A DNA stretch of 64,000 nucleotides from Rhodanobacter sp. PCA2 (GCF_013620825.1 NZ_NJIC01000008.1:1-64000), one strand, 5' to 3'; counted from the stretch's first letter, positions 17,741-26,839 are shown. A program made the numbers and translations. The notes: generated by a model from the sequence alone, not told the origin.

Positions 17741-18910
17741 ATGTCACCACCTGCCGCACTTCCCCCGCTGCCCGCCGCCACCGGCGGCTGCGCCGCGCCA
17801 TCCGCAGCGAATGCCCCGTGCGGCGACATGGCGCCAGGCCCGTTCGACCGGCACTTGCAAGCGGCCATGGGCGCCCCGGGCGACGCCGCAGCGGCGGATA
17901 CGCGCGGGCCGGCAGATCCCACCACCGCCGATGCCGCAACGAAATCCGCGCCGGAGTCGAACATGCCCACGCTCGCCATGTTGCCTGCCGCGTCGTCCGT
18001 GAATACCTCGCCCGCGGCGCCGCAAGAGCCGGTGGATGCGACACGGATCGACGTGACCCTGGCTGCGGCCCAGACGGTTGCGCCACCCCAGGCCGAAGCG
18101 GGCGAGACCGCGGTCGGCGCTACGCCGGAAACCGCAACCCCCGACGTGGAAGCCGCTGCCACGCTGGCCGGCGCCATGCTCGCCATGCTGGAGCGCGTGA
18201 CGGGCAACACCCCGGCGGCATCGCCCGCTGCGGACGCCACCGCGATCGCCGCGGATGGCTCGGCATCGGGCCACGCCAAGGCTGCCATGCTGCGGCAAGC
18301 CGTGGACGAGCAGACGCTGGCCACTGCCGATGCACCGGTAGCCAGCCCGATCGGCATGCCGGACAGCATGGAAAACCTGCTCGCCCCGATCCATGCAGAC
18401 GTGCGCAAGGACCGTGGCCTCGATGCGTTGGCGCTGGCGACTGCGCCCGCATCCGCAGCAACGCCGGTTGCCGTTGCTGTGGTGCTGCCCCGCCTGCAGC
18501 TGGCGGCGTCGCCAGGGAGCCCGGGCTTCGCCGACGAACTCGGCCAGCAGGTGCTGTGGCTGGGTCGGCAGGACATCCGGGAGGCGAGAATCCGCCTGCA
18601 CCCGGAGGACCTGGGCTCGCTGGACGTGCACCTCAGCGTGAACCATGAGCGCGTGGATGTGGTGTTCAGCGCGCAGCACCCGGCGGCGGTCACGGCCGTG
18701 CAGCAAAGTCTGCCGCAACTCGATCAGCTGCTGGCCCGGCACGGCCTCGCGCTTGGCCATGCCGAGGTGGGGCAGCAAAATCGCGGCGACGAGCGTGCAC
18801 GCGACCAGGGGCGTGGCGCGGCGGCGGCGACCGGCGAGATCGAAGCGGTCCATACCGCGGACCGAACTGTCGCCATGGGCCGCGTCGGCCTGCTCGACGC
18901 GTTCGCCTGA
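17741..18910 (+). CDS. fliK: Hook-length control protein FliK
   Basis: FliK is an exported molecular ruler that measures hook length and flips FlhB specificity. The 389-residue protein has a long Ala/Pro/Thr-rich, low-complexity ruler (about 1-250) and the conserved C-terminal switch domain (about 258-340) with DELGQQVLWLGRQDIREARIRLHPEDLGSLDVHLSV and QSLPQLDQLLARHGLALGHAEV. A 49-base gap with AAAGGAG separates it from fliJ. A second, divergent FliK-like gene lies on the minus strand near 36 kb. Confidence 0.93.
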   Translation: MSPPAALPPLPAATGGCAAPSAANAPCGDMAPGPFDRHLQAAMGAPGDAAAADTRGPADPTTADAATKSAPESNMPTLAMLPAASSVNTSPAAPQEPVDATRIDVTLAAAQTVAPPQAEAGETAVGATPETATPDVEAAATLAGAMLAMLERVTGNTPAASPAADATAIAADGSASGHAKAAMLRQAVDEQTLATADAPVASPIGMPDSMENLLAPIHADVRKDRGLDALALATAPASAATPVAVAVVLPRLQLAASPGSPGFADELGQQVLWLGRQDIREARIRLHPEDLGSLDVHLSVNHERVDVVFSAQHPAAVTAVQQSLPQLDQLLARHGLALGHAEVGQQNRGDERARDQGRGAAAATGEIEAVHTADRTVAMGRVGLLDAFA

Positions 18911-19093
18911 GAACCCGAAAGCCCGGAATCGACGCGGCCGCGCCGCGACCACGGCAGCTGCGCGCGTCGTGCCGTGCGCACGACCGTCAGACGTCGCGAC
19001 AGGTTTGCGGCACGCGTCAAGAAAGCGCCGCCGACGCGTCGTCTACGCGTGCATGCTGCCGCAAATCCGCTTGCAGCAAGGCACTTTCGTGCA

Positions 19094-19110
19094 TGGCACA
19101 TGGATTGCAT
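19094..19110 (+). promoter_or_regulatory. Sigma54 promoter of the fliL operon
   Basis: TGGCAC-ATGGA-TTGCAT is a full match to the sigma54 consensus. It lies in the 256-base gap between fliK and fliL, 57 bases before the fliL ATG. FleQ is the expected activator. The rest of the gap holds short palindromic GC-rich stretches but no gene. Confidence 0.8.
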
Positions 19111-19166
19111 TGGATCGGTGGGCGCGCTGCGGTGCGCAACTCTCAACCGGGTGGATCGAGGATTTC

Positions 19167-19649
19167 ATGGCCAACGAGGAACAGACCGCGGCGGAACCGG
19201 CGGCGCGCAAGCGAGGCCGGCCGCTGCTGATCGGTGCGGTGGCGCTGTTGGCGCTGGCCGGCGGCGGCTACGCCTGGCAGGTGCGGCAGGCAGCGCACGT
19301 GGCCGCCAAGGCGGCTGCGCCGGACGTCAAGCCTGAGCTGTACCTGCCGATGGACCCGCCCTTCGTGGTGAATTTCCGCGACGAGGAATCGCTGCGCTAC
19401 CTGCAGGTGGCGGTGACCCTGATGTCGCACGACCCGAAAGCGATCGAGGTGGCGAAATCCGTCGACCCGGCCATCCGCGACGCGCTGGTCTCGCTGTTCA
19501 GCAATCAGGAGTACGCGGTGATCAGCGAGGACGCCGGTCGCCGGAAACTGCAGGGGCAGGCACTGGAGACGGTGCGAAAGGTCGTGCAGGCACGGCTGGG
19601 CCGGCCCGGCATCGACGCGCTGTACTTCACCAGCTTCGTGATGCAGTGA
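19167..19649 (+). CDS. fliL: Flagellar basal-body protein FliL
   Basis: FliL is a bitopic inner-membrane protein that rings and supports the stator. The ATG at 19167 follows GAGGA and gives 160 residues: a short charged N-terminus, one membrane helix (about 18-38, PLLIGAVALLALAGGGYAW) and a periplasmic domain with YLPMDPPFVVNFRDEESLRYLQVAVTLM and LFSNQEYAVISEDAGRRKLQ. It leads the fliLMNOPQR-flhB unit directly after a sigma54 promoter. The frame is open upstream, but that part contains the promoter. Confidence 0.95.
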   Translation: MANEEQTAAEPAARKRGRPLLIGAVALLALAGGGYAWQVRQAAHVAAKAAAPDVKPELYLPMDPPFVVNFRDEESLRYLQVAVTLMSHDPKAIEVAKSVDPAIRDALVSLFSNQEYAVISEDAGRRKLQGQALETVRKVVQARLGRPGIDALYFTSFVMQ

Positions 19650-19650
19650 G

Positions 19651-20667
19651 ATGAGCGACCTGCTTTCCCAGGACGAGATCGACGCGCTGCTGGACGGCGT
19701 GACCGACGGTGCGGTGGCGACCGGCGGTGACCAGCCGCTGCCGCGCGACGCGGTGGTTTCGTACGACTTCACCCAGCAGGACCGCATCGTGCGCGGCCGC
19801 CTGCCAACGCTGGAAATGGTCAACGACCGCTTCGCGCGCTACTTCCGCAGCGGCGTGTTCAGCGTGCTGCGCAAGACCTGCGAGGTCTCGGTGCTGGGCG
19901 TGAAGATGCAGAAGTTCGCCGAGTACGTGCACGGCCTGGTGGTGCCCACCAACCTGAACCTGGTGCGGATCAAGCCGCTGCGCGGCACCGCCCTGGTGGT
20001 GTTCGAGCCGCGCCTGGTGTTCAGCGTGATCGACAACTTCTTCGGCGGCGACGGCCGCTACCACGCGCGCATCGAAGGCCGCGACTTCACCGCCACCGAG
20101 AACCGCGTGATCCAGATCATGCTGGGCGAGCTGTTCACGGCGATGGTGGAGGCCTGGGCGCCAGTGCTTGGCCTGTCGTTCGAGTACCAGGCCTCGGAGA
20201 TCAACCCGCAGTTCGCCAACATCGTCAGCCCCACCGAAACGGTGGTGGTGTCGCGCTTCCATGTAGAGCTCGACGGCGGCGGCGGAGAGATCCACCTGAC
20301 ACTGCCCTACGCGATGGTCGAGCCCATCCGCACCCTGCTCGACGCCGGCGTGCAGAGCGACCGCGTCGACCGCGACGATCGCTGGGCCGAGCTGCTGCGC
20401 GACGAGGTGCTGGACGCCGAGGTGCCGCTCTGTTCGCAGCTGTTCGAGATCGAACTCACCCTGGGCGAGTTCCTGCATCTGCGGCCCGGCGACGTGCTGC
20501 CGGTCCAGCTGCCCGAACTCGCCACCGTCTACGCCGAGGACGTTCCGCTGTTCCGCGGCCGCTACGGCCAGGCCAACGGCCGCAACGCCGTCCGTTTCCA
20601 CACCCAGGTCGGCCGGCGCGAAGCGCGCACCGGCGGCGATCTGTCCAGCCGGGAAGAAACCGCATGA
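19651..20667 (+). CDS. fliM: Rotor switch protein FliM
   Basis: FliM forms the middle of the C-ring and receives phospho-CheY. The 338-residue protein begins with the CheY-binding peptide LSQDEIDALLDGV (residues 5-17), then a CheC-like middle domain (FARYFRSGVFSVLRKTCEVSVLGVK, FFGGDGRYHARIEGRDFTATE) and a SpoA-like C-terminal domain (about 245-320). The start is one base after the fliL stop. Its N-terminal motif recurs in two near-copies in the linker of the CheA encoded at 31 kb. Confidence 0.97.
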   Translation: MSDLLSQDEIDALLDGVTDGAVATGGDQPLPRDAVVSYDFTQQDRIVRGRLPTLEMVNDRFARYFRSGVFSVLRKTCEVSVLGVKMQKFAEYVHGLVVPTNLNLVRIKPLRGTALVVFEPRLVFSVIDNFFGGDGRYHARIEGRDFTATENRVIQIMLGELFTAMVEAWAPVLGLSFEYQASEINPQFANIVSPTETVVVSRFHVELDGGGGEIHLTLPYAMVEPIRTLLDAGVQSDRVDRDDRWAELLRDEVLDAEVPLCSQLFEIELTLGEFLHLRPGDVLPVQLPELATVYAEDVPLFRGRYGQANGRNAVRFHTQVGRREARTGGDLSSREETA

Positions 20668-21014
20668 ACCAGTCCACCGAAGCCTTCGCTGGCGATGCCG
20701 GCGAACGCGTCCAGTTCGATTCGCTGCGTGGCGGCGGCGCCGCTGCAGCCGCCGAGGTCAACCTCGACATGATCCTGGACGTGCCGGTCACCCTGGCGAT
20801 GGAGGTCGGGCGTACCCGCATCAGCATCCGCAACCTGCTGCAGCTCAACCAGGGCTCGGTGGTGGAACTGGATCGCGCCGCAGGCGAACCGCTGGACGTG
20901 TTCGTCAACGGCACCCTGGTCGCCCACGGTGAGGTGGTGGTGATCAATGAGAAGTTCGGCATCCGCCTGACCGACGTGATCAGCCCCGCCGAGCGCGTGC
21001 GCAAGCTGCGATGA
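20664..21014 (+). CDS. fliN: Rotor switch protein FliN
   Basis: FliN forms the base of the C-ring and docks the FliH-FliI export complex. The 116-residue product is mostly a SpoA domain (about 32-114) with the hallmark LDVPVTLAMEVGRTRISIRNLLQLNQGSVVELDRAAGEPLDVFVNG and a C-terminal FGIRLTDVISPAERVRKLR. It overlaps fliM and fliO by four bases each. Confidence 0.97.
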   Translation: MNQSTEAFAGDAGERVQFDSLRGGGAAAAAEVNLDMILDVPVTLAMEVGRTRISIRNLLQLNQGSVVELDRAAGEPLDVFVNGTLVAHGEVVVINEKFGIRLTDVISPAERVRKLR

Positions 21015-21424
21015 CCACCGCCATGGATCGGACGTCGGGAACGGGGTGCCGGGTCGTCGCGGCGCTGGCGCTGCCGGCGGCGGACATCGACGTGGGCAGC
21101 GAACTGTTGCGCGTGCTGCTCAGCGTGGCCGCGGTGGTGGCGATGATCTTCGTGGCGGGCTGGCTGAGCCGGCGCATGCAGGCGCGCAGAGGGCCGGGCG
21201 GCCGGCGTCTCCGCTGCGTGGAGGCGATCGCGGTGGGTGCGCGCGATCGCGTGCTGCTGCTGGACGCCGACGGCAAGCGCTTGCTGGTGGGCGTGGGTCC
21301 GGCCGGGCTGCGCACGCTGCATGTCTACGAGGGCGCCGCGCCGGCCGAACCCGCATCGCCGACGCCGCTGCCGGCCGTGCCCAGCATCGTGCAGTTGCTG
21401 TCGCGCTGGAAGGCCAGGCCGTGA
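21011..21424 (+). CDS. fliO: Flagellar export protein FliO
   Basis: FliO is a small inner-membrane protein that stabilises FliP while the export gate assembles. The 137-residue protein has one membrane helix (about 35-57, LLRVLLSVAAVVAMIFVAGWLSRR) and the conserved cytoplasmic part (RCVEAIAVGARDRVLLLDADGKRLLVGVGPAGLRTLH). The N-terminal 30 residues are variable. It overlaps fliN and fliP by four bases. Confidence 0.93.
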   Translation: MTTAMDRTSGTGCRVVAALALPAADIDVGSELLRVLLSVAAVVAMIFVAGWLSRRMQARRGPGGRRLRCVEAIAVGARDRVLLLDADGKRLLVGVGPAGLRTLHVYEGAAPAEPASPTPLPAVPSIVQLLSRWKARP

Positions 21425-22257
21425 GCGTGCGCAACCCGTTCGCCGTGCGCTGCTGGCTCGTGCTGGCCCTGTCGCTGCTGCCGCTGTTTGCGGCGGCCGC
21501 GCCGCAAACAGCGCGCACCGCGGCCGCGCCGGCCGCGCCGGCGCTGGCCATGCCGGCCAGCCCGCCGGGCCTGGGCAGTGCGGGCATCCCCGTGCTGACC
21601 GTGCACGATGCGCCGGGCGGCGCGAAGAACTGGACGCTGTCGCTGCAGATGCTGGCACTGCTCACGGTGCTGACCCTGCTGCCGGCAGTCCTGCTGATGA
21701 TGACCTCGTTCACCCGCATCATCATCGTGCTGGGCTTCCTGCGCCAGGCGCTGGGCACGCAGTCCACGCCGCCCAACCAGGTGCTGCTGGGGCTGGCGCT
21801 GTTCCTCAGCTTGTTCGTGATGTCGCCGGTGCTCAACCGCGCCTACACGGACGGCGTGAAGCCGTACATGGATGGCCAGCTGAGCGCGGAGCAGGCATTG
21901 CCCGCGGCCAGCGCGCCGTTCAAGCGCTTCATGCTCGACCAGACCCGCGAGACGGACCTTGCCCTGTTCACCCGGCTGGCCGGCGAGCAGCCCTATGCCG
22001 GCAAGGACGACGTGCCGTTCAAGGTGGCGATGCCGGCCTTCCTCACCTCGGAACTGAAGACCGCGTTCCAGATGGGCTTCCTGCTGTTCATCCCGTTCCT
22101 GATCATCGACCTGGTGGTGGCCAGCGTGCTGATGTCGATGGGCATGATGATGGTCTCGCCGATGATCATCTCGCTGCCGTTCAAGATCATGCTGTTCGTG
22201 CTGGTGGACGGCTGGACGCTGCTGCTGGGAACGCTGGCCGGGAGCTTCTACACATGA
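21421..22257 (+). CDS. fliP: Flagellar export gate protein FliP
   Basis: FliP is the main pore subunit of the FliPQR export gate. The GTG at 21421 overlaps the fliO stop and gives 278 residues; a second GTG lies two codons on. The product has an N-terminal signal-like hydrophobic run (about 9-26), then LLMMTSFTRIIIVLGFLRQALGTQSTPPNQVLLGLALFLSLFVM and the C-terminal ELKTAFQMGFLLFIPFLIIDLVVASVLMSMGMMM signature. Unlike the usual overlap, fliQ follows only after 283 bases filled by repeats. Confidence 0.97.
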   Translation: MSVRNPFAVRCWLVLALSLLPLFAAAAPQTARTAAAPAAPALAMPASPPGLGSAGIPVLTVHDAPGGAKNWTLSLQMLALLTVLTLLPAVLLMMTSFTRIIIVLGFLRQALGTQSTPPNQVLLGLALFLSLFVMSPVLNRAYTDGVKPYMDGQLSAEQALPAASAPFKRFMLDQTRETDLALFTRLAGEQPYAGKDDVPFKVAMPAFLTSELKTAFQMGFLLFIPFLIIDLVVASVLMSMGMMMVSPMIISLPFKIMLFVLVDGWTLLLGTLAGSFYT

Positions 22258-22277
22258 GCGCCGTGCCGACGTGCACT

Positions 22278-22404
22278 CCCTCTCCCCGCCGGGGTGAGGG
22301 GCGGGTGCTGGCTGAAGGCTGGCCAGTCTGCAAAGAGCATGCGTGCGCCTGTGGCGGCCGCCGTCTCCCTCCCCTGCGCACAGGGAAGGGTTGGGGTGGG
22401 GTGC
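22278..22404. repeat. Extragenic palindromic repeat, copy 2
   Basis: A C-rich/G-rich hairpin (22278-22301) is followed by a second imperfect one (about 22366-22390) and the same 17-base G-rich tail (22388-22404) found at 67-83 next to flgI. It lies inside what is normally a continuous fliP-fliQ junction. Confidence 0.7.
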
Positions 22405-22419
22405 CGTTGCTTCTGCGCG

Positions 22420-22477
22420 CCAGGGCGCGCTGCGCCCTGGACGCAGCAGGAGCGCCGCACACAGGGTGCGCTCCTGC
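22420..22477. repeat. Tandem hairpin repeat of a second type
   Basis: Two hairpins lie side by side: CCAGGGCGC with GCGCCCTGG (22420-22440) and GCAGGAGCGC with GCGCTCCTGC (22446-22477). The second resembles the AGGAGCGC-type REP sequences widespread in Xanthomonad and Pseudomonas intergenic regions. Together with copy 2 of the other repeat it fills most of the fliP-fliQ gap. Confidence 0.6.
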
Positions 22478-22540
22478 GGACGCACGGGAGCGGAAGCTCT
22501 CGATCGTTTCTTCAGCGAATCACGACGCAGGTGCCGCTCC

Positions 22541-22810
22541 ATGACCCCCGAATCCATCATGGAAACCGGCCAGCACGCGCTGTACGTGGCGATGCTGGTG
22601 GCCGCGCCGCTGCTGCTGACCGCGCTGCTTGTGGGCCTGCTGGTCGGCGTGGTGCAGGCGGCCACGCAGATCAACGAGATGACGCTCAGCTTCATTCCCA
22701 AACTGATCGCGATGGCGCTGGTGGCGCTGATCGCGGGGCCATGGATGCTGCGCATGCTGGTGCACTACACGACGCAGTTGATCGAGAGCCTGCCCGGAGC
22801 GATCCGGTGA
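22541..22810 (+). CDS. fliQ: Flagellar export gate protein FliQ
   Basis: FliQ is a small two-helix subunit of the FliPQR gate. The ATG at 22541 gives 89 residues with two membrane helices (about 15-42 and 50-75) and the family signature MTPESIMETGQHALYVAMLVAAPLLL, QAATQINEMTLSFIPKLI. Its stop overlaps the fliR ATG. The repeat-filled gap upstream means fliQ may depend on readthrough from the fliL transcript, since no promoter is obvious before it. Confidence 0.96.
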   Translation: MTPESIMETGQHALYVAMLVAAPLLLTALLVGLLVGVVQAATQINEMTLSFIPKLIAMALVALIAGPWMLRMLVHYTTQLIESLPGAIR

Positions 22811-23592
22811 TGACGCTGGAAGTGGCCTGGCTGTTGCCGTGGCTGGATCGCTTCCTGTGGGTGTTGGCCCGGGTTGGCGGCCTGTGCCTGGTGGTGCCGG
22901 TGTTCGGTGCCACGGTGATTCCGCGGCGAGTGCGGTTGGGCGCGGTGGTGATGCTCACCCTGGTGCTGGCCCCGCTGGCGCCCGCGGCGCCGGACGTGCT
23001 CGGCGCCTCGGGCATGCTGGGCCTGGCGGGGCAACTGGTGACCGGCGCGGCGACGGGCTTCGTGCTGAAACTGGTGTTCGATGCGGTGCAGTTCGGCGGT
23101 GGCCTGGTGGGGCAGGGCATGAGCCTGGGCTTCGCCGAGGTGGTCGATCCGCAAGCCGGCGGCAGCGCGAACGTGCTGGGCCAGTTCTACCTGGTGCTGG
23201 CGACCTTGCTGTTCCTGGCGATGGACGGCCACCTGCGTCTGATCGCATTGCTCGCCGACAGCTTCGCCAGCCTGCCGCCGGGCGGCTCCGCGCCGGGCGG
23301 CTCCGCGCTGGGCGCGAACGGGCTGCATGCGGTGCTGGCCTTCGGCGTGCAGCTGTTCGGCGGTGCGGTACGCGTGGCGTTGCCGGCAGTCACCTCGCTG
23401 CTGGTGGTGAACATCGGCTTCGCCGCGATCAGCCGCGCGGCGCCGTCGATGAACCTGTTCGCGGTGGGTTTCCCGATCACCGTATCGCTCGGTTTCATCG
23501 CCTTGTGGCTCTCCCTGCGCAGCCTGCCCGGTGCGTTCGACGCCTTGCAGGGCGATGCCTGGGACCTGATGCACCACCTGCTGGATGGTTGA
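22810..23592 (+). CDS. fliR: Flagellar export gate protein FliR
   Basis: FliR completes the FliPQR core of the export gate. The ATG at 22810 (a GTG lies one codon earlier) gives 260 residues with about six hydrophobic segments, the motif VFDAVQFGGGLVGQGMSLGFAEVVDPQ (about 96-122) and the C-terminal AVGFPITVSLGFIALWLSL. A short Gly/Ser/Pro repeat (PPGGSAPGGSALGANG) lies near 157-172. The flhB GTG follows the stop with no gap. Confidence 0.95.
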   Translation: MTLEVAWLLPWLDRFLWVLARVGGLCLVVPVFGATVIPRRVRLGAVVMLTLVLAPLAPAAPDVLGASGMLGLAGQLVTGAATGFVLKLVFDAVQFGGGLVGQGMSLGFAEVVDPQAGGSANVLGQFYLVLATLLFLAMDGHLRLIALLADSFASLPPGGSAPGGSALGANGLHAVLAFGVQLFGGAVRVALPAVTSLLVVNIGFAAISRAAPSMNLFAVGFPITVSLGFIALWLSLRSLPGAFDALQGDAWDLMHHLLDG

Positions 23593-24729
23593 GTGGTGAG
23601 CGACGACAGCGACCAGGAAAAAACCGAACAGCCGACCGAAAAACGGCTCAAGGAATCGCGCGAGAAAGGCGAGGTCCCGCGCTCGCGCGACCTCAGTGGC
23701 GCGGCGGTGGTGCTGGCGGGCGTGGCGGCGCTGATGGCCGACGGCCCGACCTCGTTCGGGCATGCGCGACGGATCTTCGCGTTCGGCCTGGGCTATTCGC
23801 GCGAGGCGCTGTTCTCCGACGTGTTGCCGGGGCGAGTGCTGCACGCGGCGTTGCGTGAGGCGCTGGCGCTGTTCGCGCCGGTGGCGCTGGCCACCTTGGT
23901 GGCCGCGCTGGCCGCGCCGCTGCTGCTGGGCGGCCTGAACTTCAGCGGCAAGGCGCTGCAGCCGAAATTCGAGCGGCTGGACCCGATCAAGGGGCTGGGT
24001 CGCATCTTCGTGCTGCGCGGCTTGGTCGAACTGGGCAAGGCGCTGCTGAAGCTGCTGTTCATCGGCACCGTGCTGGCGCTGTTGCTGCGCCACTGGCAGG
24101 GCGCGCTGCAGGCCACCGGACGCGGCACGGTGAGCTCCGGCATCGCGCAGGCGCTGGGCCTGCTGGGGCAAGCCGCGCTGTGGTTCGGCTGCATCCTGGC
24201 GCTGCTCGGCGGCCTGGACGCGCTGTATCAGAAGTACGACCACACGAAGAAGCTGCGCATGAGCCGGCAGGAGATCAAGGACGAGATGAAGGAGAGCGAA
24301 GGCAGCCCCGAGATCAAGGGCCGCATTCGCCAGGTGCAGATGGCGCAGGCGCGCCGCCGCATGATGGAGGAATTGCCGAAGGCCGACGTGGTGGTGGTCA
24401 ACCCGACCCACTTCGCGGTGGCGCTGCGCTACGACGAAGGGCGCACCGGCGCGCCACGGGTGATCGCCAAGGGCGTCGACGTGCTGGCGCAGCAGATCCG
24501 CCTAGTGGCAGGCAGCCACCGCGTTCCGCTGGTCGAGGCGCCGCCGTTGGCACGCGCCTTGTATGCAAGCACCAGGCTAGGCCAGGAAATCCCCGCCGCG
24601 TTGTACGTGGCGGTGGCCCAGGTACTCGTCTACGTCTACCAGCTCAAGCAGGCTGCGGCGCAGGGCGGGACGCCGCCGGCAGCACCGAACCCCGAGGTCG
24701 ATCCCGACCTGATGGGGCCTTACCGTTGA
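23593..24729 (+). CDS. flhB: Export specificity switch FlhB
   Basis: FlhB gates the export channel and switches substrate class from hook to filament proteins after self-cleavage. The 378-residue protein starts at GTG GTG AGC, just after fliR, with the typical SDQEKTEQPTEKRLKESREKGEVPRSRDL. It has four membrane segments in 30-210 and the autocleavage motif NPTH at 270-273 followed by FAVALRYDEG. The C-terminal cytoplasmic domain (271-378) is intact. A short homologue of this domain is encoded at 35592-35861. Confidence 0.97.
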   Translation: MVSDDSDQEKTEQPTEKRLKESREKGEVPRSRDLSGAAVVLAGVAALMADGPTSFGHARRIFAFGLGYSREALFSDVLPGRVLHAALREALALFAPVALATLVAALAAPLLLGGLNFSGKALQPKFERLDPIKGLGRIFVLRGLVELGKALLKLLFIGTVLALLLRHWQGALQATGRGTVSSGIAQALGLLGQAALWFGCILALLGGLDALYQKYDHTKKLRMSRQEIKDEMKESEGSPEIKGRIRQVQMAQARRRMMEELPKADVVVVNPTHFAVALRYDEGRTGAPRVIAKGVDVLAQQIRLVAGSHRVPLVEAPPLARALYASTRLGQEIPAALYVAVAQVLVYVYQLKQAAAQGGTPPAAPNPEVDPDLMGPYR

Positions 24730-24748
24730 TCGGTCGCGAGTCAAATCC

Positions 24749-26839
24749 ATGACGGGTACGCAGGTACTGGGCAATTTCAGGCAGCTGGCGCGGCGGGGCG
24801 CCGGCGCGCCGGTGATCATGCTGGTGATGCTGGCGATGATGATGTTGCCGCTGCCGCCGTTCCTGCTCGACATGCTGTTCAGCTTCAACATCGCGCTGTC
24901 GCTGGTGATCCTGCTGGCGGTGGTTTACGTGATGCGTCCGCTGGAGTTCGCCGCGTTTCCCACCGTGGTGCTGATGGCCACGCTGCTGCGGCTGGCGCTC
25001 AACATCGCCTCCACCCGCGTGGTGCTGCTGCACGGCCACGACGGCCCCGGCGCCGCGGGCAAGGTGATCGAGGCGTTCGGCGAGTTCGTGATCGGCGGCA
25101 ACTTCGCGGTGGGCCTGGTGGTGTTCGCGATCATCACCATCATCAACTTCGTGGTGGTCACCAAGGGCGCCACCCGCGTGTCCGAGGTGACGGCGCGCTT
25201 CACCCTGGACGCGATGCCCGGCAAGCAGATGGCGATCGACGCCGACCTCAACGCCGGCCTGCTGACCCAGGAGCAGGCGCGCGATCGTCGCCAGGAAGTG
25301 CGCGAGGAGGCGGACTTCTACGGCTCGATGGACGGCGCCTCGAAGTTCGTGCGCGGCGACGCCACCGCCGGCATCCTGATCCTGATCATCAACATCGTCG
25401 GCGGCTTCTTCGTCGGCGTGATGCAACATGGCCTCTCCGCCGGCGAAGCGGCGCGGACCTACACCTTGCTCACCATCGGCGACGGCCTGGTGGCGCAGGT
25501 GCCGGCGCTGATGCTGTCGGTGGCCGCCGCGATCATCGTCACCCGCGTCTCCAGGGCGCAGGACATGGGACAGCAACTGGCCGGCCAGGTGTTCGGCCAG
25601 CCGCGCGCGCTGGCGGTGGCGGCCGTGGTGCTGGGCGTGATGGGGCTGGTCCCCGGCATGCCCAACCTCGCGTTCCTGCTGCTGGGCGGCGTATGCGGCG
25701 GCGCCGCGTGGCTGCTGCTCAAGCGCCAGCGCGAGACGCGCGAAAAGCTGGCCGCGGCGCCGACCGAGGCGCCGGCCGCCACGCTGCCCGCCGAGCGCGT
25801 GGAGCTGGGCTGGGAAGACGTCACCGCGGTCGATCCGCTGGGTCTGGAAGTGGGCTACCGGCTGATCCCGCTGGTTGACACGCACCAGGGCGGCGAGCTG
25901 ATGGGACGGATCAAGTCGGTCCGCCGCAAGCTGTCGCAGGAGCTGGGTTTCCTGGTTCCCGCGGTGCACATCCGCGACAACCTCGACCTCGGCCCCGCCA
26001 CCTATCGCATCATGCTGATGGGTGTGCCCATGGGCGAGGCCGAGGTGCACTCCGACCGCCTGCTCGCAATCAATCCGGGCCAGGTGCACGGCAGCGTGCC
26101 TGGCATCGCCACCCAGGACCCGGCCTTCGGCCTGGAAGCGGTGTGGATAGAGCTGGGCCAGCGCGAGCTGGCGCAGGGCTACGGCTACACCGTGGTCGAT
26201 CCGGCGACGGTGATCGCCACCCACCTGTCGCACATCCTGCAAGGCCATGCGCACGAGCTGCTCAGCCACCAGGACGTGCAGCAACTGCTGGACCGCCTCG
26301 CGCAGGGCGCGCCCAAGCTGGTCGAGGACCTGGTGCCCAAGCGCCTGGCGCTGGGCGTGGTGGTGAAGGTATTGCAGAACCTGCTGGCCGAGCGGGTGCC
26401 GATCCGCAACATGCGCGGCATCGTCGAATCCTTGGCGGAACACGCGGGGCAGAGTCAGGATCCCGGCGTCCTCACCTCGGCCGTGCGCGTGGCGCTGGGC
26501 CGGCAGATCGTGCAGGAGATCGCCGGGCTGGGCACCGAGATCCCCGTGATCACGCTGGCGCCGGAGTTGGAGCAGATCCTGCTGGGCTCGATGTCCGGCG
26601 GCGGCATGGCCGGCGCCGCAGTGGAGCCGGGCCTGGCCGACCGCTTGCAGCAGAGCGTGGCCGAAGCGGCGCGGCGCCAGGAAATGAGCGGCGAACCGGC
26701 GGTGCTGCTGGTCGCGCCGCTGCTGCGGCCGTGGCTCGCGCGCTTCACCCGGCACGTGGCACAGAACCTGCACGTACTCGCCTACAACGAGGTGCCCGAC
26801 AACCGTCGGGTGCGATTGGTACAGGCGCTGGGACGTTGA
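24749..26839 (+). CDS. flhA: Flagellar export gate protein FlhA
   Basis: FlhA is the large nonameric export-gate subunit that docks chaperone-substrate complexes and couples export to the proton gradient. The 696-residue protein has eight predicted membrane helices in the first 330 residues, the FHIPEP-type loop (RFTLDAMPGKQMAIDADLNAG, about 151-171) and a cytoplasmic domain (about 355-696) with LEVGYRLIPLVD and VPIRNMRGIVESLAEH. It sits 19 bases after flhB and 125 bases before flhF. Confidence 0.97.
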   Translation: MTGTQVLGNFRQLARRGAGAPVIMLVMLAMMMLPLPPFLLDMLFSFNIALSLVILLAVVYVMRPLEFAAFPTVVLMATLLRLALNIASTRVVLLHGHDGPGAAGKVIEAFGEFVIGGNFAVGLVVFAIITIINFVVVTKGATRVSEVTARFTLDAMPGKQMAIDADLNAGLLTQEQARDRRQEVREEADFYGSMDGASKFVRGDATAGILILIINIVGGFFVGVMQHGLSAGEAARTYTLLTIGDGLVAQVPALMLSVAAAIIVTRVSRAQDMGQQLAGQVFGQPRALAVAAVVLGVMGLVPGMPNLAFLLLGGVCGGAAWLLLKRQRETREKLAAAPTEAPAATLPAERVELGWEDVTAVDPLGLEVGYRLIPLVDTHQGGELMGRIKSVRRKLSQELGFLVPAVHIRDNLDLGPATYRIMLMGVPMGEAEVHSDRLLAINPGQVHGSVPGIATQDPAFGLEAVWIELGQRELAQGYGYTVVDPATVIATHLSHILQGHAHELLSHQDVQQLLDRLAQGAPKLVEDLVPKRLALGVVVKVLQNLLAERVPIRNMRGIVESLAEHAGQSQDPGVLTSAVRVALGRQIVQEIAGLGTEIPVITLAPELEQILLGSMSGGGMAGAAVEPGLADRLQQSVAEAARRQEMSGEPAVLLVAPLLRPWLARFTRHVAQNLHVLAYNEVPDNRRVRLVQALGR

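Noticed and set aside
19080-19092. A second sigma54-like site just upstream of the fliL promoter (GGCACTTTCGTGC)
   Set aside because: The spacing is 9 bases; the overlapping downstream site at 19094-19110 matches fully.
23275-23310. Short direct repeat within fliR (GGCGGCTCCGCG-type units)
   Set aside because: It is in frame, encodes a Gly/Ser/Pro loop between membrane segments and is probably simple codon-level repetition without further meaning.
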